Source of the DNA: an uncultured Mycoplasmatota bacterium
GTDB taxonomy: Bacteria; Bacillota_I; Bacilli_A; RF39; UBA660
Direction: 5' to 3'
Length of the DNA: 14,234 bases
Assembly (NCBI GenBank): GCA_946494345.1
Contig: CAMMBX010000021.1
Coordinates: 1 to 14,234, forward strand
How positions within the stretch are numbered: the first letter of the stretch is position 1; each line of letters opens with the position of its first letter. Below the pieces are notes generated by a model that worked only from the letters and a program-made list of their open reading frames with translations, was not told the DNA's origin and ran no database searches. This document shows, piece after piece, positions 6,644 to 12,833 of this stretch. The translations under genes and the position numbers were made by a program.

Positions 6644-6672
6644 TTGTTAAAAGTTAAAATAATAATTATAAT
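6644..6672 (+). promoter_or_regulatory. Promoter of the superoxide reductase operon, with PerR-like box
   Basis: The -35 TTGTTA (6644-6649) and -10 TATAAT (6667-6672) are 17 nt apart. A 15-mer at 6657-6671 agrees with the PerR box TTATAATNATTATAA at 12 of 14 defined bases and overlaps the -10, where a repressor would block RNA polymerase. TAATTATTA (6634-6642) and TAATAATTA (6660-6668) also form a 9-bp inverted repeat around the -35. The promoter is well supported; the operator is inference in an AT-rich background. Confidence 0.65.
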
Positions 6673-6696
6673 AGATATAGAAAGAAGGTATGATTA

Positions 6697-7071
6697 ATGA
6701 AAATTTATGTATGTAAAAAATGTGGAAATGTTGTTTTAAAACTAGAAGATAAAAGTGAAGCTTTAGTATGCTGTGGTGAAAAAATGACATTAGTTGATGC
6801 TAACACTACAGAAGCTGCTACAGAAAAACATTTACCAGTATATGAAATAAAAGATAATATGATTAATATTAAAGTAGGAGAAGTAGAACATCCTATGACA
6901 GAAGAACATTATATTTCTTTTATAATCCTTGCTAGTGATAATAGTTACATGATTAAAAAATTAACAGCAGGAGATAAACCAGAAGCAAGTTTTCCTTATA
7001 GTAGTGAATATAATAAGATTTATGCTTATTGTAATTTACATAGTCTTTGGCTTACAGAAATTAAAGGTTAA
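6697..7071 (+). CDS. dfx: Desulfoferrodoxin (2Fe superoxide reductase)
   Basis: It reduces superoxide to hydrogen peroxide without making oxygen, a typical defence of anaerobes, taking electrons from rubredoxin or similar. The 124-aa length fits the two-domain class. The N-terminal desulforedoxin domain has iron centre I ligands Cys6, Cys9, Cys25 and Cys26 (C-K-K-C and C-C). The catalytic domain shows E-K-H-L-P-V (Glu43, Lys44, His45), H-P-M-T-E-E-H-Y-I (His65, His71) and Y-C-N-L-H-S-L-W (Cys112, His115), which is the complete His4-Cys centre II. AGAAGG lies 8 nt before the ATG. It is first gene of a probable operon with the radical SAM and AraC-type genes, 15 nt before the next. Confidence 0.95.
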   Translation: MKIYVCKKCGNVVLKLEDKSEALVCCGEKMTLVDANTTEAATEKHLPVYEIKDNMINIKVGEVEHPMTEEHYISFIILASDNSYMIKKLTAGDKPEASFPYSSEYNKIYAYCNLHSLWLTEIKG

Positions 7072-7086
7072 AGACTTTGAAACTGT

Positions 7087-8043
7087 ATGATGAATAAAGA
7101 ATTAGTTAAAGAACATATTGCATTAAAAAATAAAAGAGGCTTTACTGATAAGAAATATGATACTTTCTTTGATGGTAAAGTCTTGCAAATATGTTTTTAT
7201 AGCAAGGGTTGTAGATTTAGTAAAAATGGCAACTGTATAATGTGTGATTATGGAAAGCCTCGAAAAAACAATTTAAGTTCTAGTGATATTAAAGAAATTA
7301 TGACTAAAGTACTAAAGAATAAGTCTCCTAAAGTTCTGCTTATCAATAGCCTTGGGAGTATTTTTGACTATTTAGAAATGCCAAAAGAAAATATTGTAAC
7401 CTTATTAGATTATATTTCTAAAACTGATATAAAAGTTATTGTTTTTGAGAGCCATTATACAAATATTAATAAAGAAATATTAGATTTACTAAAAGAAAAA
7501 TTAAAGGATAAAGAAATAGAAATAGAGCTTGGATTTGAAAGTTATAATGATCTTTATAGAAGAGATTATTTGAATAAAATAATAGATAATGAAAAATTTA
7601 AAGAAACTATTTCTTTGATAAAAAGCTATGGCTTTAAAGCGGAAGCTAATTGTCTTTTTGGCATGCCTTTTATATCCTTAGAAAAACAATTTGAAGATAC
7701 AATAGAAAGTATAAAATGGTTAGTAAACAATGGTGTTTCTTTAGTCAATTTATTTCCTATGAATATAAAACCTTATACACTATTATATAAATTATATGAA
7801 AAAGGTATATATAAACCAGTTAAACATAAAGATTTTATTACTTTACTTAAAAAGATTCCTAAAGAATATATTGATAAAATATATTTATGTTGGTATGGTA
7901 ATAGAACTTTAGATTATTCTAAAGATAAAACTATTTTACCTATAATAGATGGTTATGATTATGAAAAGCTGATGAAGTTTTATCAAAGCTTTAATATTAA
8001 TCAAGATAAAGATTATCGGCTTAATTTATTAAAAAATATTTAA
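7087..8043 (+). CDS. Radical SAM protein with Cx7CxxC cluster motif (RaSEA/TIGR01210-like)
   Basis: A probable radical S-adenosylmethionine enzyme of 318 aa. The cluster motif is G-C-R-F-S-K-N-G-N-C-I-M-C-D-Y, with Cys42, Cys50 and Cys53, that is Cx7Cx2C rather than the classical Cx3Cx2C. This G-C-R-x(n)-G-x-C-x-M-C-x-Y form recalls the family containing archaeosine synthase subunit RaSEA and some Elp3-like enzymes. A barrel follows, with E-L-G-F-E-S (near 147-152), G-F-K-A-E-A-N-C-L-F-G-M-P (near 183-195) and L-V-N-L-F-P-M. Substrate is unknown. The start lacks a good Shine-Dalgarno site, and ATG 7090 is an equally possible start. It sits 15 nt after dfx. Confidence 0.8.
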   Translation: MMNKELVKEHIALKNKRGFTDKKYDTFFDGKVLQICFYSKGCRFSKNGNCIMCDYGKPRKNNLSSSDIKEIMTKVLKNKSPKVLLINSLGSIFDYLEMPKENIVTLLDYISKTDIKVIVFESHYTNINKEILDLLKEKLKDKEIEIELGFESYNDLYRRDYLNKIIDNEKFKETISLIKSYGFKAEANCLFGMPFISLEKQFEDTIESIKWLVNNGVSLVNLFPMNIKPYTLLYKLYEKGIYKPVKHKDFITLLKKIPKEYIDKIYLCWYGNRTLDYSKDKTILPIIDGYDYEKLMKFYQSFNINQDKDYRLNLLKNI

Positions 8044-8065
8044 GTTATTAGATAGGGGAAGGGTT

Positions 8066-8860
8066 ATGAATATTTATCATGAATTAAATAAAGTAATAGA
8101 CTATATAGAAGATAATTTAGAAGAAGATATAGATTATAATGTCATTGCTAAAATATTAGGTGTTAATATCTATACTGCTAAAAAGCTTTTTAGTTTACTT
8201 TGTAATAATACAATTTCAGAATACATTAGAAAAAGAAGATTAACTTTATCTTTTTATGACTTAACAGTAAAACATGAAAAAGTAATTGATGTTGCTATTA
8301 AATATAAATATGATAATCCCACTTCTTTTTCTCGGGCTTTTTATAAATTCTATGGAGTTAAGCCTAGTAAAGCCAAAGAATTAAAGATAGGAATTAATAG
8401 TTTTCCTAGAATTGTCTTTAAAGAAGAAATAAATGATAGTAGTGATTTAACTTATAATATTGTATCTTTAGATGAATTTACACTATATGGAATAGGTATA
8501 AAGACTACTGAGGATACTATAAAAGATGATGCTCCAAGTTTTTTTACTAAGTGTGTAAATAAATTTAAAAAGCATCCTGATTATGGTATGGTTACATATG
8601 AAGATAGATATAACAGTGATAACTTTGAATACTTTTGTTTATACAAAGATAAATTAACAGGATTATCTAAATATGTTATTCCTAAGAGTAAATGGATTGT
8701 TTTTATTATTAATTCTCAAGAAGCTGAAGATATTAGAGAGATTAGTCAAAAGTTTTATAGAACAATGTTTTTAAACTTACAATATAATATTAGGCCCTTA
8801 CCAGAACTTGAATATTATCATGATGGAATAACAGAGTTCTTAATACCTATAGAAGATTAA
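8066..8860 (+). CDS. AraC-type regulator with C-terminal GyrI-like effector domain
   Basis: A 264-aa transcription factor. Residues about 5-105 form a double helix-turn-helix of the AraC class (first near 25-47; second near 73-96 with V-A-I-K-Y-K-Y-D-N-P-T-S-F-S-R-A-F-Y-K-F-Y-G-V-K-P split over the conserved positions). Residues about 125-262 look like the GyrI/effector-binding domain (F-T-L-Y-G-I-G, then K-S-K-W-I-V-F, and a C-terminal L-E-Y-Y-x-D-G). Such fusions are known from Rob and BmrR-like multidrug or stress sensors that bind hydrophobic ligands. A GGGGAAGGG ribosome site precedes the ATG. It lies 22 nt after the radical SAM gene and probably shares its transcript. Confidence 0.9.
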   Translation: MNIYHELNKVIDYIEDNLEEDIDYNVIAKILGVNIYTAKKLFSLLCNNTISEYIRKRRLTLSFYDLTVKHEKVIDVAIKYKYDNPTSFSRAFYKFYGVKPSKAKELKIGINSFPRIVFKEEINDSSDLTYNIVSLDEFTLYGIGIKTTEDTIKDDAPSFFTKCVNKFKKHPDYGMVTYEDRYNSDNFEYFCLYKDKLTGLSKYVIPKSKWIVFIINSQEAEDIREISQKFYRTMFLNLQYNIRPLPELEYYHDGITEFLIPIED

Positions 8861-8878
8861 TAAGAAAGTAAATTACGA

Positions 8879-8906
8879 AAACTCGTACTATGAAAGATAC
8901 GAGTTT
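8879..8906 (+). repeat. Nine-base inverted repeat after the AraC-type gene
   Basis: AAACTCGTA (8879-8887) and TACGAGTTT (8898-8906) form a perfect stem with a 10-nt loop. Only three T residues follow, so it is a weak terminator at best; it may be a bidirectional end or an operator. The word AGATACGA recurs at 8895-8902 and 8918-8925. Confidence 0.5.
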
Positions 8907-8948
8907 AATGCTATACTAGATACGAATACATTTATTTGGAATTAGATA

Positions 8949-8979
8949 CTTTCTATAATATTAAAAATATAGAAAGGAG
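8949..8979 (+). promoter_or_regulatory. Hairpin overlapping the microprotein ribosome site
   Basis: CTTTCTATA (8949-8957) pairs perfectly with TATAGAAAG (8968-8976). The 3' arm covers the first four bases of the Shine-Dalgarno AAAGGAG (8973-8979). A TATAAT at 8954-8959 might instead be the -10 of this gene, in which case the hairpin would not form in the RNA. The two readings exclude each other. Confidence 0.45.
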
Positions 8980-8987
8980 CAAGATAT

Positions 8988-9065
8988 ATGAACAAACGAG
9001 AAAAATCAGATTTTATAATTATCATTATCTTGTTATTCATTATTATCACCTTAATTTTTAGATAA
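8988..9065 (+). CDS. 25-residue single-pass membrane microprotein
   Basis: A very short but credible gene. AAAGGAG (8973-8979) lies 8 nt before ATG 8988, and the TAA at 9063-9065 is followed within 6 nt by a perfect terminator. The peptide starts MNKREKSDF and continues with about 15 mostly Ile/Leu/Phe residues (10-24), ending in Arg25: a charged N-terminus and one hydrophobic helix. It could be a small membrane protein or a type I toxin-like peptide. No antisense partner was identified. It is much shorter than usual gene-calling cut-offs. Confidence 0.6.
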   Translation: MNKREKSDFIIIIILLFIIITLIFR

Positions 9066-9070
9066 TAATA

Positions 9071-9102
9071 ACATCTAATTCACTAGGGAATTAGATGTTT
9101 TT
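9071..9102 (+). terminator. Terminator of the microprotein gene
   Basis: ACATCTAATTC (9071-9081) pairs over 11 perfect bases with GAATTAGATGT (9088-9098), with a 6-nt loop, followed by TTTTT. It lies 6 nt after the microprotein stop, which supports this being a real short transcription unit. Confidence 0.85.
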
Positions 9103-9119
9103 GAAAAAACACTTGAAAG

Positions 9120-9171
9120 CATCTATTCTAATAGATGTATTCATTTTTATTTTATGAAGAATCTCTTCATA
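9120..9171 (+). repeat. Two further hairpins in the gene-free stretch
   Basis: CATCTATT (9120-9127) with AATAGATG (9130-9137) is followed by TATTCATTTTTATTTT and could act as a second terminator. TATGAAGA (9153-9160) with TCTTCATA (9164-9171) forms another stem with a 3-nt loop. I see no gene between 9066 and 9301. Confidence 0.5.
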
Positions 9172-9220
9172 TATGTATTGTATCACACTTTTTTATAAAT
9201 TAATAGACCTAATTTTACCT

Positions 9221-9260
9221 AAAAACTGACAAAAGATAAAACATAAATGTCAGTTTTTTT
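9221..9260. terminator. Strong terminator before the ATPase gene, possibly bidirectional
   Basis: AAAAACTGACA (9221-9231) pairs over 11 bases with TGTCAGTTTTT (9248-9258), followed by TT-A-TTT. The A-rich 5' arm would give a U tract on the opposite strand as well. It insulates the ATPase gene from transcription coming from upstream. Confidence 0.75.
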
Positions 9261-9271
9261 ATTTAGTTTTG

Positions 9272-9298
9272 TGTTAAACTTCCCTAAAAGGGGGAAGG
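9272..9298 (+). promoter_or_regulatory. Possible extended -10 and palindrome at the ATPase start
   Basis: TG-T-TAAACT (9272-9280) resembles the extended -10s elsewhere in the window, without a clear -35. CTTCCC (9279-9284) pairs with GGGAAG (9292-9297) immediately before the ATG at 9302, covering most of the G-rich ribosome site. It may be an operator or an RNA hairpin that limits translation. Confidence 0.4.
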
Positions 9299-9301
9299 TT
9301 T

Positions 9302-11140
9302 ATGGTAGTACAATCTATTTATTTAAACAAAGATAATGTTTCTAAAGAATCTTGGCAAGAGTTAATAGATTATTTATGTAAATATAATGGTTATTTTAAT
9401 AAAATCAAAATAGTTATAGAAATATCTAATAATAAAATTAAATACTATTTAGTAACAAAATATAAAGTACCACCAACAATTAAATCATTAGAAGACTTTT
9501 TAATAAAAGAAGATGATATAAATATAGAAATAAATTATCTAAAACATAAACCTATTATTTTAGATGTAGATAAAAATGCTGTAGAACTTTCTGATATTAG
9601 TAGATTAAAACATGATAGGGAACTTAAGTATATTATTATTAATATTATTCCTTTTTTTAATAAAAGGTTATTTAAGACTTATTTATTCTTTAAAAATGGT
9701 AATAGTTATATAAGAAGAAGATTTTTAATAGCAAGACCTACTTATATACTTAGTATTGATTTTAGTAATAATAAAAGATTCTCTTATGAAAAGAAAAATA
9801 AATACTTAAACCTAGAAAAAGCCTTACCTATCTTAACTAATGATAATACTGGTATTTTTAGTATAGATGCATTTCCCTATCTAAATAATAATTTATTTCT
9901 TGATTATAAAGATTATGATTTCTTTAAACATTCTTTAATAGTTGGAAGTAGTGGTAGTGGTAAATCAAAGCTTATCAGTCTTCTAGTTAAGAATATACTA
10001 TTAAACAGTAATGAATATAAAGTAGTAATAATAGACCCCCATGCTTCTATAGAAAAAGATATTGGTGGCTTAAATAAAACTAGAGTAATAGATTTTTTTA
10101 ATGATAGTTGTGATTTGTTTTTATCTAAAAATAATGATATTGTTATTAAAAATGAATTGTTATTATCAGTATTTAAAAACCTAATGAAAGATGTGTATAA
10201 TCTAAAATTAGAAAGAGTCTTACGTTATACAATTAATTTGTTACTCGTAAAAGAAGATTTCTCTTTTGCAAATATTAGAAAAGTTTTGCTCGATTTAGAA
10301 TATCGAAACGATTTAGTTAGAGAACTAACTCCTAAATTAAATGATACAGTTATTTCTTTTTTTCTAACAGAGTTCAATGATTTAAAAACTAATTATTATA
10401 ATGAAAGTATTTCTCCTATCATTGGCTTTATAGATGAAATGCAAATGTTTTCTGCCTTTGAAAGCCTTGATGAAGGCTGTTCTGATGTAATTAGTAGTAG
10501 TGATTTAACAATATTTTCCCTAGATCGAAGCATCTTAGGTGATAAAATAGTTAAAACAATATCATCATTAGTAATGGAACAAATATTAGAAGCTGCTATC
10601 GAAAATAATATAGGTAAAAAGCTATTACTAGTTGTTGATGAAATATCCTTACTTGAAAATCCTATTATGGAAAGAATATTATCAGAAGCAAGAAAGTTTA
10701 ATATTGCCCTTATTCTAACAGAACAGTATTTTGGTCAGATTAGTAAAGAATTACAAGACTCTATCTTTGCAAATGTCATTAATTATTATGTTTTTAGAAC
10801 ATCAAGAAATGATGCTGTTACTTTAAAAGATGTTTTAGATATAAAATTTGCCAAAAAAGTAACTGATGATGATAAGATTAATTTACTTACAGGTTTAAAT
10901 AATAGGGAAGTAATAATAAGAATAAGTAAAGATGGTAAATTATTACCTGTAATTAAAGCTAAGACTACTGACTTTGAAGCCGTTCCTTTAATTAGAGCTA
11001 AGATTAAAGAAAGTGATAAAATTAAAGAGATTAAATCCAGCATAAAAACTAATTTTTCTAATTTTACAAAAAGAAGTTTAAAAGATATTTTAATAACTCT
11101 ATCTAATAGTAGAAAAAAAGGAAGTAATAGATATGGATGA
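9302..11140 (+). CDS. HerA/VirD4-like P-loop ATPase
   Basis: A 612-aa ATPase of the FtsK/HerA/TraG superfamily, whose members pump DNA or protein as hexamers. Walker A is G-S-S-G-S-G-K-S (215-222), followed by K-V-V-I-I-D-P-H near 240-247. Walker B is L-L-L-V-V-D-E (441-447). L-T-E-Q (472-475) fits the sensor glutamine typical of VirD4/HerA proteins. V-F-R-T-S-R-N-D-A (497-505) is also typical of this class. Residues 1-205 form an unrecognised alpha/beta region with no membrane helix, unlike most VirD4 coupling proteins. No relaxase or mating-pair genes are nearby. It overlaps the next gene by 8 nt. It could be a remnant conjugation ATPase, a DNA-repair or defence translocase, or part of a new system. 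Confidence 0.85.
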   Translation: MVVQSIYLNKDNVSKESWQELIDYLCKYNGYFNKIKIVIEISNNKIKYYLVTKYKVPPTIKSLEDFLIKEDDINIEINYLKHKPIILDVDKNAVELSDISRLKHDRELKYIIINIIPFFNKRLFKTYLFFKNGNSYIRRRFLIARPTYILSIDFSNNKRFSYEKKNKYLNLEKALPILTNDNTGIFSIDAFPYLNNNLFLDYKDYDFFKHSLIVGSSGSGKSKLISLLVKNILLNSNEYKVVIIDPHASIEKDIGGLNKTRVIDFFNDSCDLFLSKNNDIVIKNELLLSVFKNLMKDVYNLKLERVLRYTINLLLVKEDFSFANIRKVLLDLEYRNDLVRELTPKLNDTVISFFLTEFNDLKTNYYNESISPIIGFIDEMQMFSAFESLDEGCSDVISSSDLTIFSLDRSILGDKIVKTISSLVMEQILEAAIENNIGKKLLLVVDEISLLENPIMERILSEARKFNIALILTEQYFGQISKELQDSIFANVINYYVFRTSRNDAVTLKDVLDIKFAKKVTDDDKINLLTGLNNREVIIRISKDGKLLPVIKAKTTDFEAVPLIRAKIKESDKIKEIKSSIKTNFSNFTKRSLKDILITLSNSRKKGSNRYG

Positions 11141-11831
11141 TAAAGATGCCCTAATAATAGTAAATAAAATCTTTAAAGCTGCATTTTTAGTAGAAAATAA
11201 AGCTTCTTTAGATGATATTTATAAAAAATATGCCTTTGATATTAAACTGCCTCGTAAAGTCTATGATAAAGAAACTCATGAAGAGACTTATACTGATTTC
11301 GATAATGCTACTAACTTTATTACTAAAGATAATATGGAACAAATTGATAGTAAAAAGGGATTTATGTTAGAAAAACAAGATATAAAAAGTCTAGATCAGC
11401 TACTAAACATATGGGAATCTATAAATACCATTACCACTAATAGATGTTACAACTCCTCATACGTTTCTAAAAGTGATACTATTTATGATTCTAATTATGT
11501 TTATAACTGTACTAATTGTTCTAATTGTAATCACATAATATTCTGTGATGGCTGTGGTAATAGTGAGTACTTATTAGCATCCCAAAGAAGTGGAAACTGT
11601 ACTTTTTCTATTAGAGTAGATGACTCTAGTAATTGTAGTAACTCTTATAGTGTTATTTGTTCTAATAAAATTAGCAACTCGCTATTTATTCAAGACTGTT
11701 TTAACTTAGATGAGTGTATGTTTTGTTCCCATATTGCCAATAAAAAATATTGTATTTGTAATATGCAATATGAAAGTGCAGAGTATTTTGCTATAAAAAA
11801 ATTAATAATAGAATGGATTGTAAATTCTTAG
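11133..11831 (+). CDS. Cys/Asn-rich 12-residue-repeat protein, partner of the ATPase
   Basis: A 232-aa protein of no family I can name. Residues 1-100 are ordinary and soluble-looking. Residues 102-209 consist of nine contiguous 12-residue units with pattern x-x-x-(C/S/I)-x-(N/D/K)-x-x-x-(hydrophobic)-(hydrophobic)-x, for example CTNCSNCNHIIF (126-137), CDGCGNSEYLLA (138-149) and IQDCFNLDECMF (186-197). This suggests a small beta-solenoid with ladders of Cys and Asn, perhaps binding zinc or disulfide-linked. N-M-Q-Y-x(3)-E-Y (210-218) follows and recalls a motif I associate with Cys-rich repeat proteins of phages and candidate-phyla bacteria. There is no signal peptide. It overlaps the ATPase gene by 8 nt, so they are made together. 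Confidence 0.75.
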   Translation: MDDKDALIIVNKIFKAAFLVENKASLDDIYKKYAFDIKLPRKVYDKETHEETYTDFDNATNFITKDNMEQIDSKKGFMLEKQDIKSLDQLLNIWESINTITTNRCYNSSYVSKSDTIYDSNYVYNCTNCSNCNHIIFCDGCGNSEYLLASQRSGNCTFSIRVDDSSNCSNSYSVICSNKISNSLFIQDCFNLDECMFCSHIANKKYCICNMQYESAEYFAIKKLIIEWIVNS

Positions 11832-11886
11832 TATCATTTTAAAATGTAAAGCATACTATATGGAGAATACATTTCTAAAAAAATGC

Positions 11887-11915
11887 TTGATATTTTCTTA
11901 AAAATATGCTAAAAT
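11887..11915 (+). promoter_or_regulatory. greA promoter
   Basis: The -35 TTGATA (11887-11892), a 17-nt spacer and the extended -10 TG-C-TAAAAT (11907-11915) give a near-consensus promoter. Transcription should start near 11922. The region 11832-11886 holds a 12-base palindrome, CATTTTAAAATG (11835-11846), but no clear terminator for the gene before it. Confidence 0.85.
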
Positions 11916-11929
11916 TTTACTCGTATTAT

Positions 11930-11948
11930 GGTTAGGGAGTCCCTAACC
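11930..11948 (+). promoter_or_regulatory. 8-bp hairpin at the 5' end of the greA transcript
   Basis: GGTTAGGG (11930-11937) and CCCTAACC (11941-11948) form a perfect stem with a 3-nt loop, starting about 8 nt after the predicted transcription start. It is GC-rich for this genome. It could stabilise the mRNA or be a DNA operator. No U tract follows, so it is not a normal terminator. Confidence 0.6.
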
Positions 11949-11975
11949 AATATTATTAATTTTGAGGTGATTATA

Positions 11976-12449
11976 ATGGGAAATAAAAAAGTTGTTTATT
12001 TAACAGAAGAAGGACTTAACGATTTAAAAAATGAGTTAAATGAATTAATAAATGAAAAAAGACCTGCTAATATACAGGCAATTAAAGAAGCACGTAGTCT
12101 AGGTGACTTATCAGAAAACGCCGACTATGATGCTGCTAAAAATGAACAAGCACAAATAGAAAGTAGAATTAAAACTATTGAAAAAATGCTTGAGAATGTT
12201 GAAATTATCAAAGATATTCCTAAAGATGTAGTTGGTCTTGGTAGCACAGTTGCTATTAAATATGTAGATGATCCTGATGATTCTGATGAATATCAAATTG
12301 TTGGTAGTCAAGAAGCTGATCCATTTGAAGGAAGAATTTCTAATGAAAGTCCTATCGCTAAAGCCTTACTTAATCATAAAGTTGGCGATGTTATCACAGT
12401 AGAAAGCCCTAATGGTAGTTATGAAGTAGAAATAACTGAAATTAAATAA
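11976..12449 (+). CDS. greA: Transcription elongation factor GreA
   Basis: GreA enters the RNA polymerase secondary channel and stimulates cleavage of backtracked RNA. The 157-aa product matches the usual length. The N-terminal coiled coil (about 10-75) carries G-D-L-S-E-N-A-D-Y (43-51), whose Asp44 and Glu47 correspond to the catalytic acidic tip. The C-terminal FKBP-like domain follows (about 80-157, including I-S-x-E-S-P-I-A-K-A-L). Start ATG 11976 is chosen because GAGGTGA (11964-11970) precedes it. An in-frame ATG at 11928 would add 16 unlikely residues running through the 5' hairpin, with no ribosome site. The gene is monocistronic with its own promoter and terminator. Confidence 0.97.
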   Translation: MGNKKVVYLTEEGLNDLKNELNELINEKRPANIQAIKEARSLGDLSENADYDAAKNEQAQIESRIKTIEKMLENVEIIKDIPKDVVGLGSTVAIKYVDDPDDSDEYQIVGSQEADPFEGRISNESPIAKALLNHKVGDVITVESPNGSYEVEITEIK

Positions 12450-12462
12450 TTATATAAAAACA

Positions 12463-12492
12463 AGCAGTTTAGAAATATTTATCTAAACTGCT
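12463..12492. terminator. Shared terminator of greA and the convergent small gene
   Basis: AGCAGTTTAGA (12463-12473) pairs over 11 bases with TCTAAACTGCT (12482-12492). On the minus strand the stem is followed by TGTTTTTATA, a good U tract. On the plus strand the tail is weaker (ATATTTATC). Confidence 0.8.
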
Positions 12493-12496
12493 ATAT

Positions 12497-12685
12497 TTAT
12501 CTTCTATAAAATGGTGGTCTAACTTGATAGAATGGATATGGATATACTGGATAAAAAGAAATAGGATACATTGGATAATAGTTTGGTCTACTATTACTTC
12601 CAATGCCATAACCAATAACCCCACCAACTATTAGAGGAATAATGCCATTCCTATTATTATTTTGATAGATTGGCCTATTATACAT
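12497..12685 (-). CDS. Small Tyr/Pro-rich protein with glycine-rich hydrophobic segment
   Basis: A 62-aa protein of unknown function. AAAGGAGGAG lies 8 nt before its ATG (complement of 12694-12703), one of the strongest ribosome sites in the window. The N-terminus is Asn-rich (about 1-13). Residues 14-29 (GIIPLIVGGVIGYGIG) are hydrophobic and glycine-rich, like a short membrane helix with G-x(3)-G packing. The rest is dominated by Tyr, Pro and Phe (Y-P-x-Y-P repeats). It resembles small surface or coat-like peptides of Firmicutes in composition only. It converges on greA and shares its terminator. No clear promoter was found; TATTAT just upstream of the ribosome site is a weak -10. Confidence 0.7.
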   Translation of the reverse strand: MYNRPIYQNNNRNGIIPLIVGGVIGYGIGSNSRPNYYPMYPISFYPVYPYPFYQVRPPFYRR

Positions 12686-12778
12686 AGAATTATCTCCTCC
12701 TTTATAATATGTTATGCCTATAATTAATGTATGAACGGTTTAAAGCCTAAAAAAAATAAAAATATTTGTAAACTATTA

Positions 12779-12807
12779 TTTTCAAAGTGTTAAGTTTATG
12801 TTACAAT
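12779..12807 (+). promoter_or_regulatory. Promoter of the thioredoxin-like gene
   Basis: The -35 is TTTTCA (12779-12784, 4 of 6 to consensus), followed by a 17-nt spacer and the extended -10 TG-T-TACAAT (12799-12807). The ATG at 12834 is preceded by GAGGTGA (12821-12827). Confidence 0.65.
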
Positions 12808-12833
12808 TAACTTAAGTTATGAGGTGATGAAAG

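Noticed and set aside
6601..6651. 16-codon reading frame ATGGCCGCT... before the superoxide reductase gene
   Set aside because: No ribosome site; it runs through the promoter region.
10786..11043. Minus-strand hydrophobic open reading frame inside the ATPase gene
   Set aside because: Its Leu/Ile/Ser-rich protein is what antisense of AT-rich coding sequence gives; no promoter or ribosome site.
9302..11831. Complete conjugative or integrative element around the ATPase
   Set aside because: No relaxase, integrase, VirB-type genes, tRNA or attachment repeats seen within the window.
11928..11975. In-frame ATG giving GreA a 16-residue N-terminal extension
   Set aside because: No ribosome site, the extension runs through the 5' hairpin, and ATG 11976 with GAGGTGA gives the normal GreA length.
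12111..12311. Minus-strand open reading frame inside greA
   Set aside because: Shadow of greA with no supporting signals.
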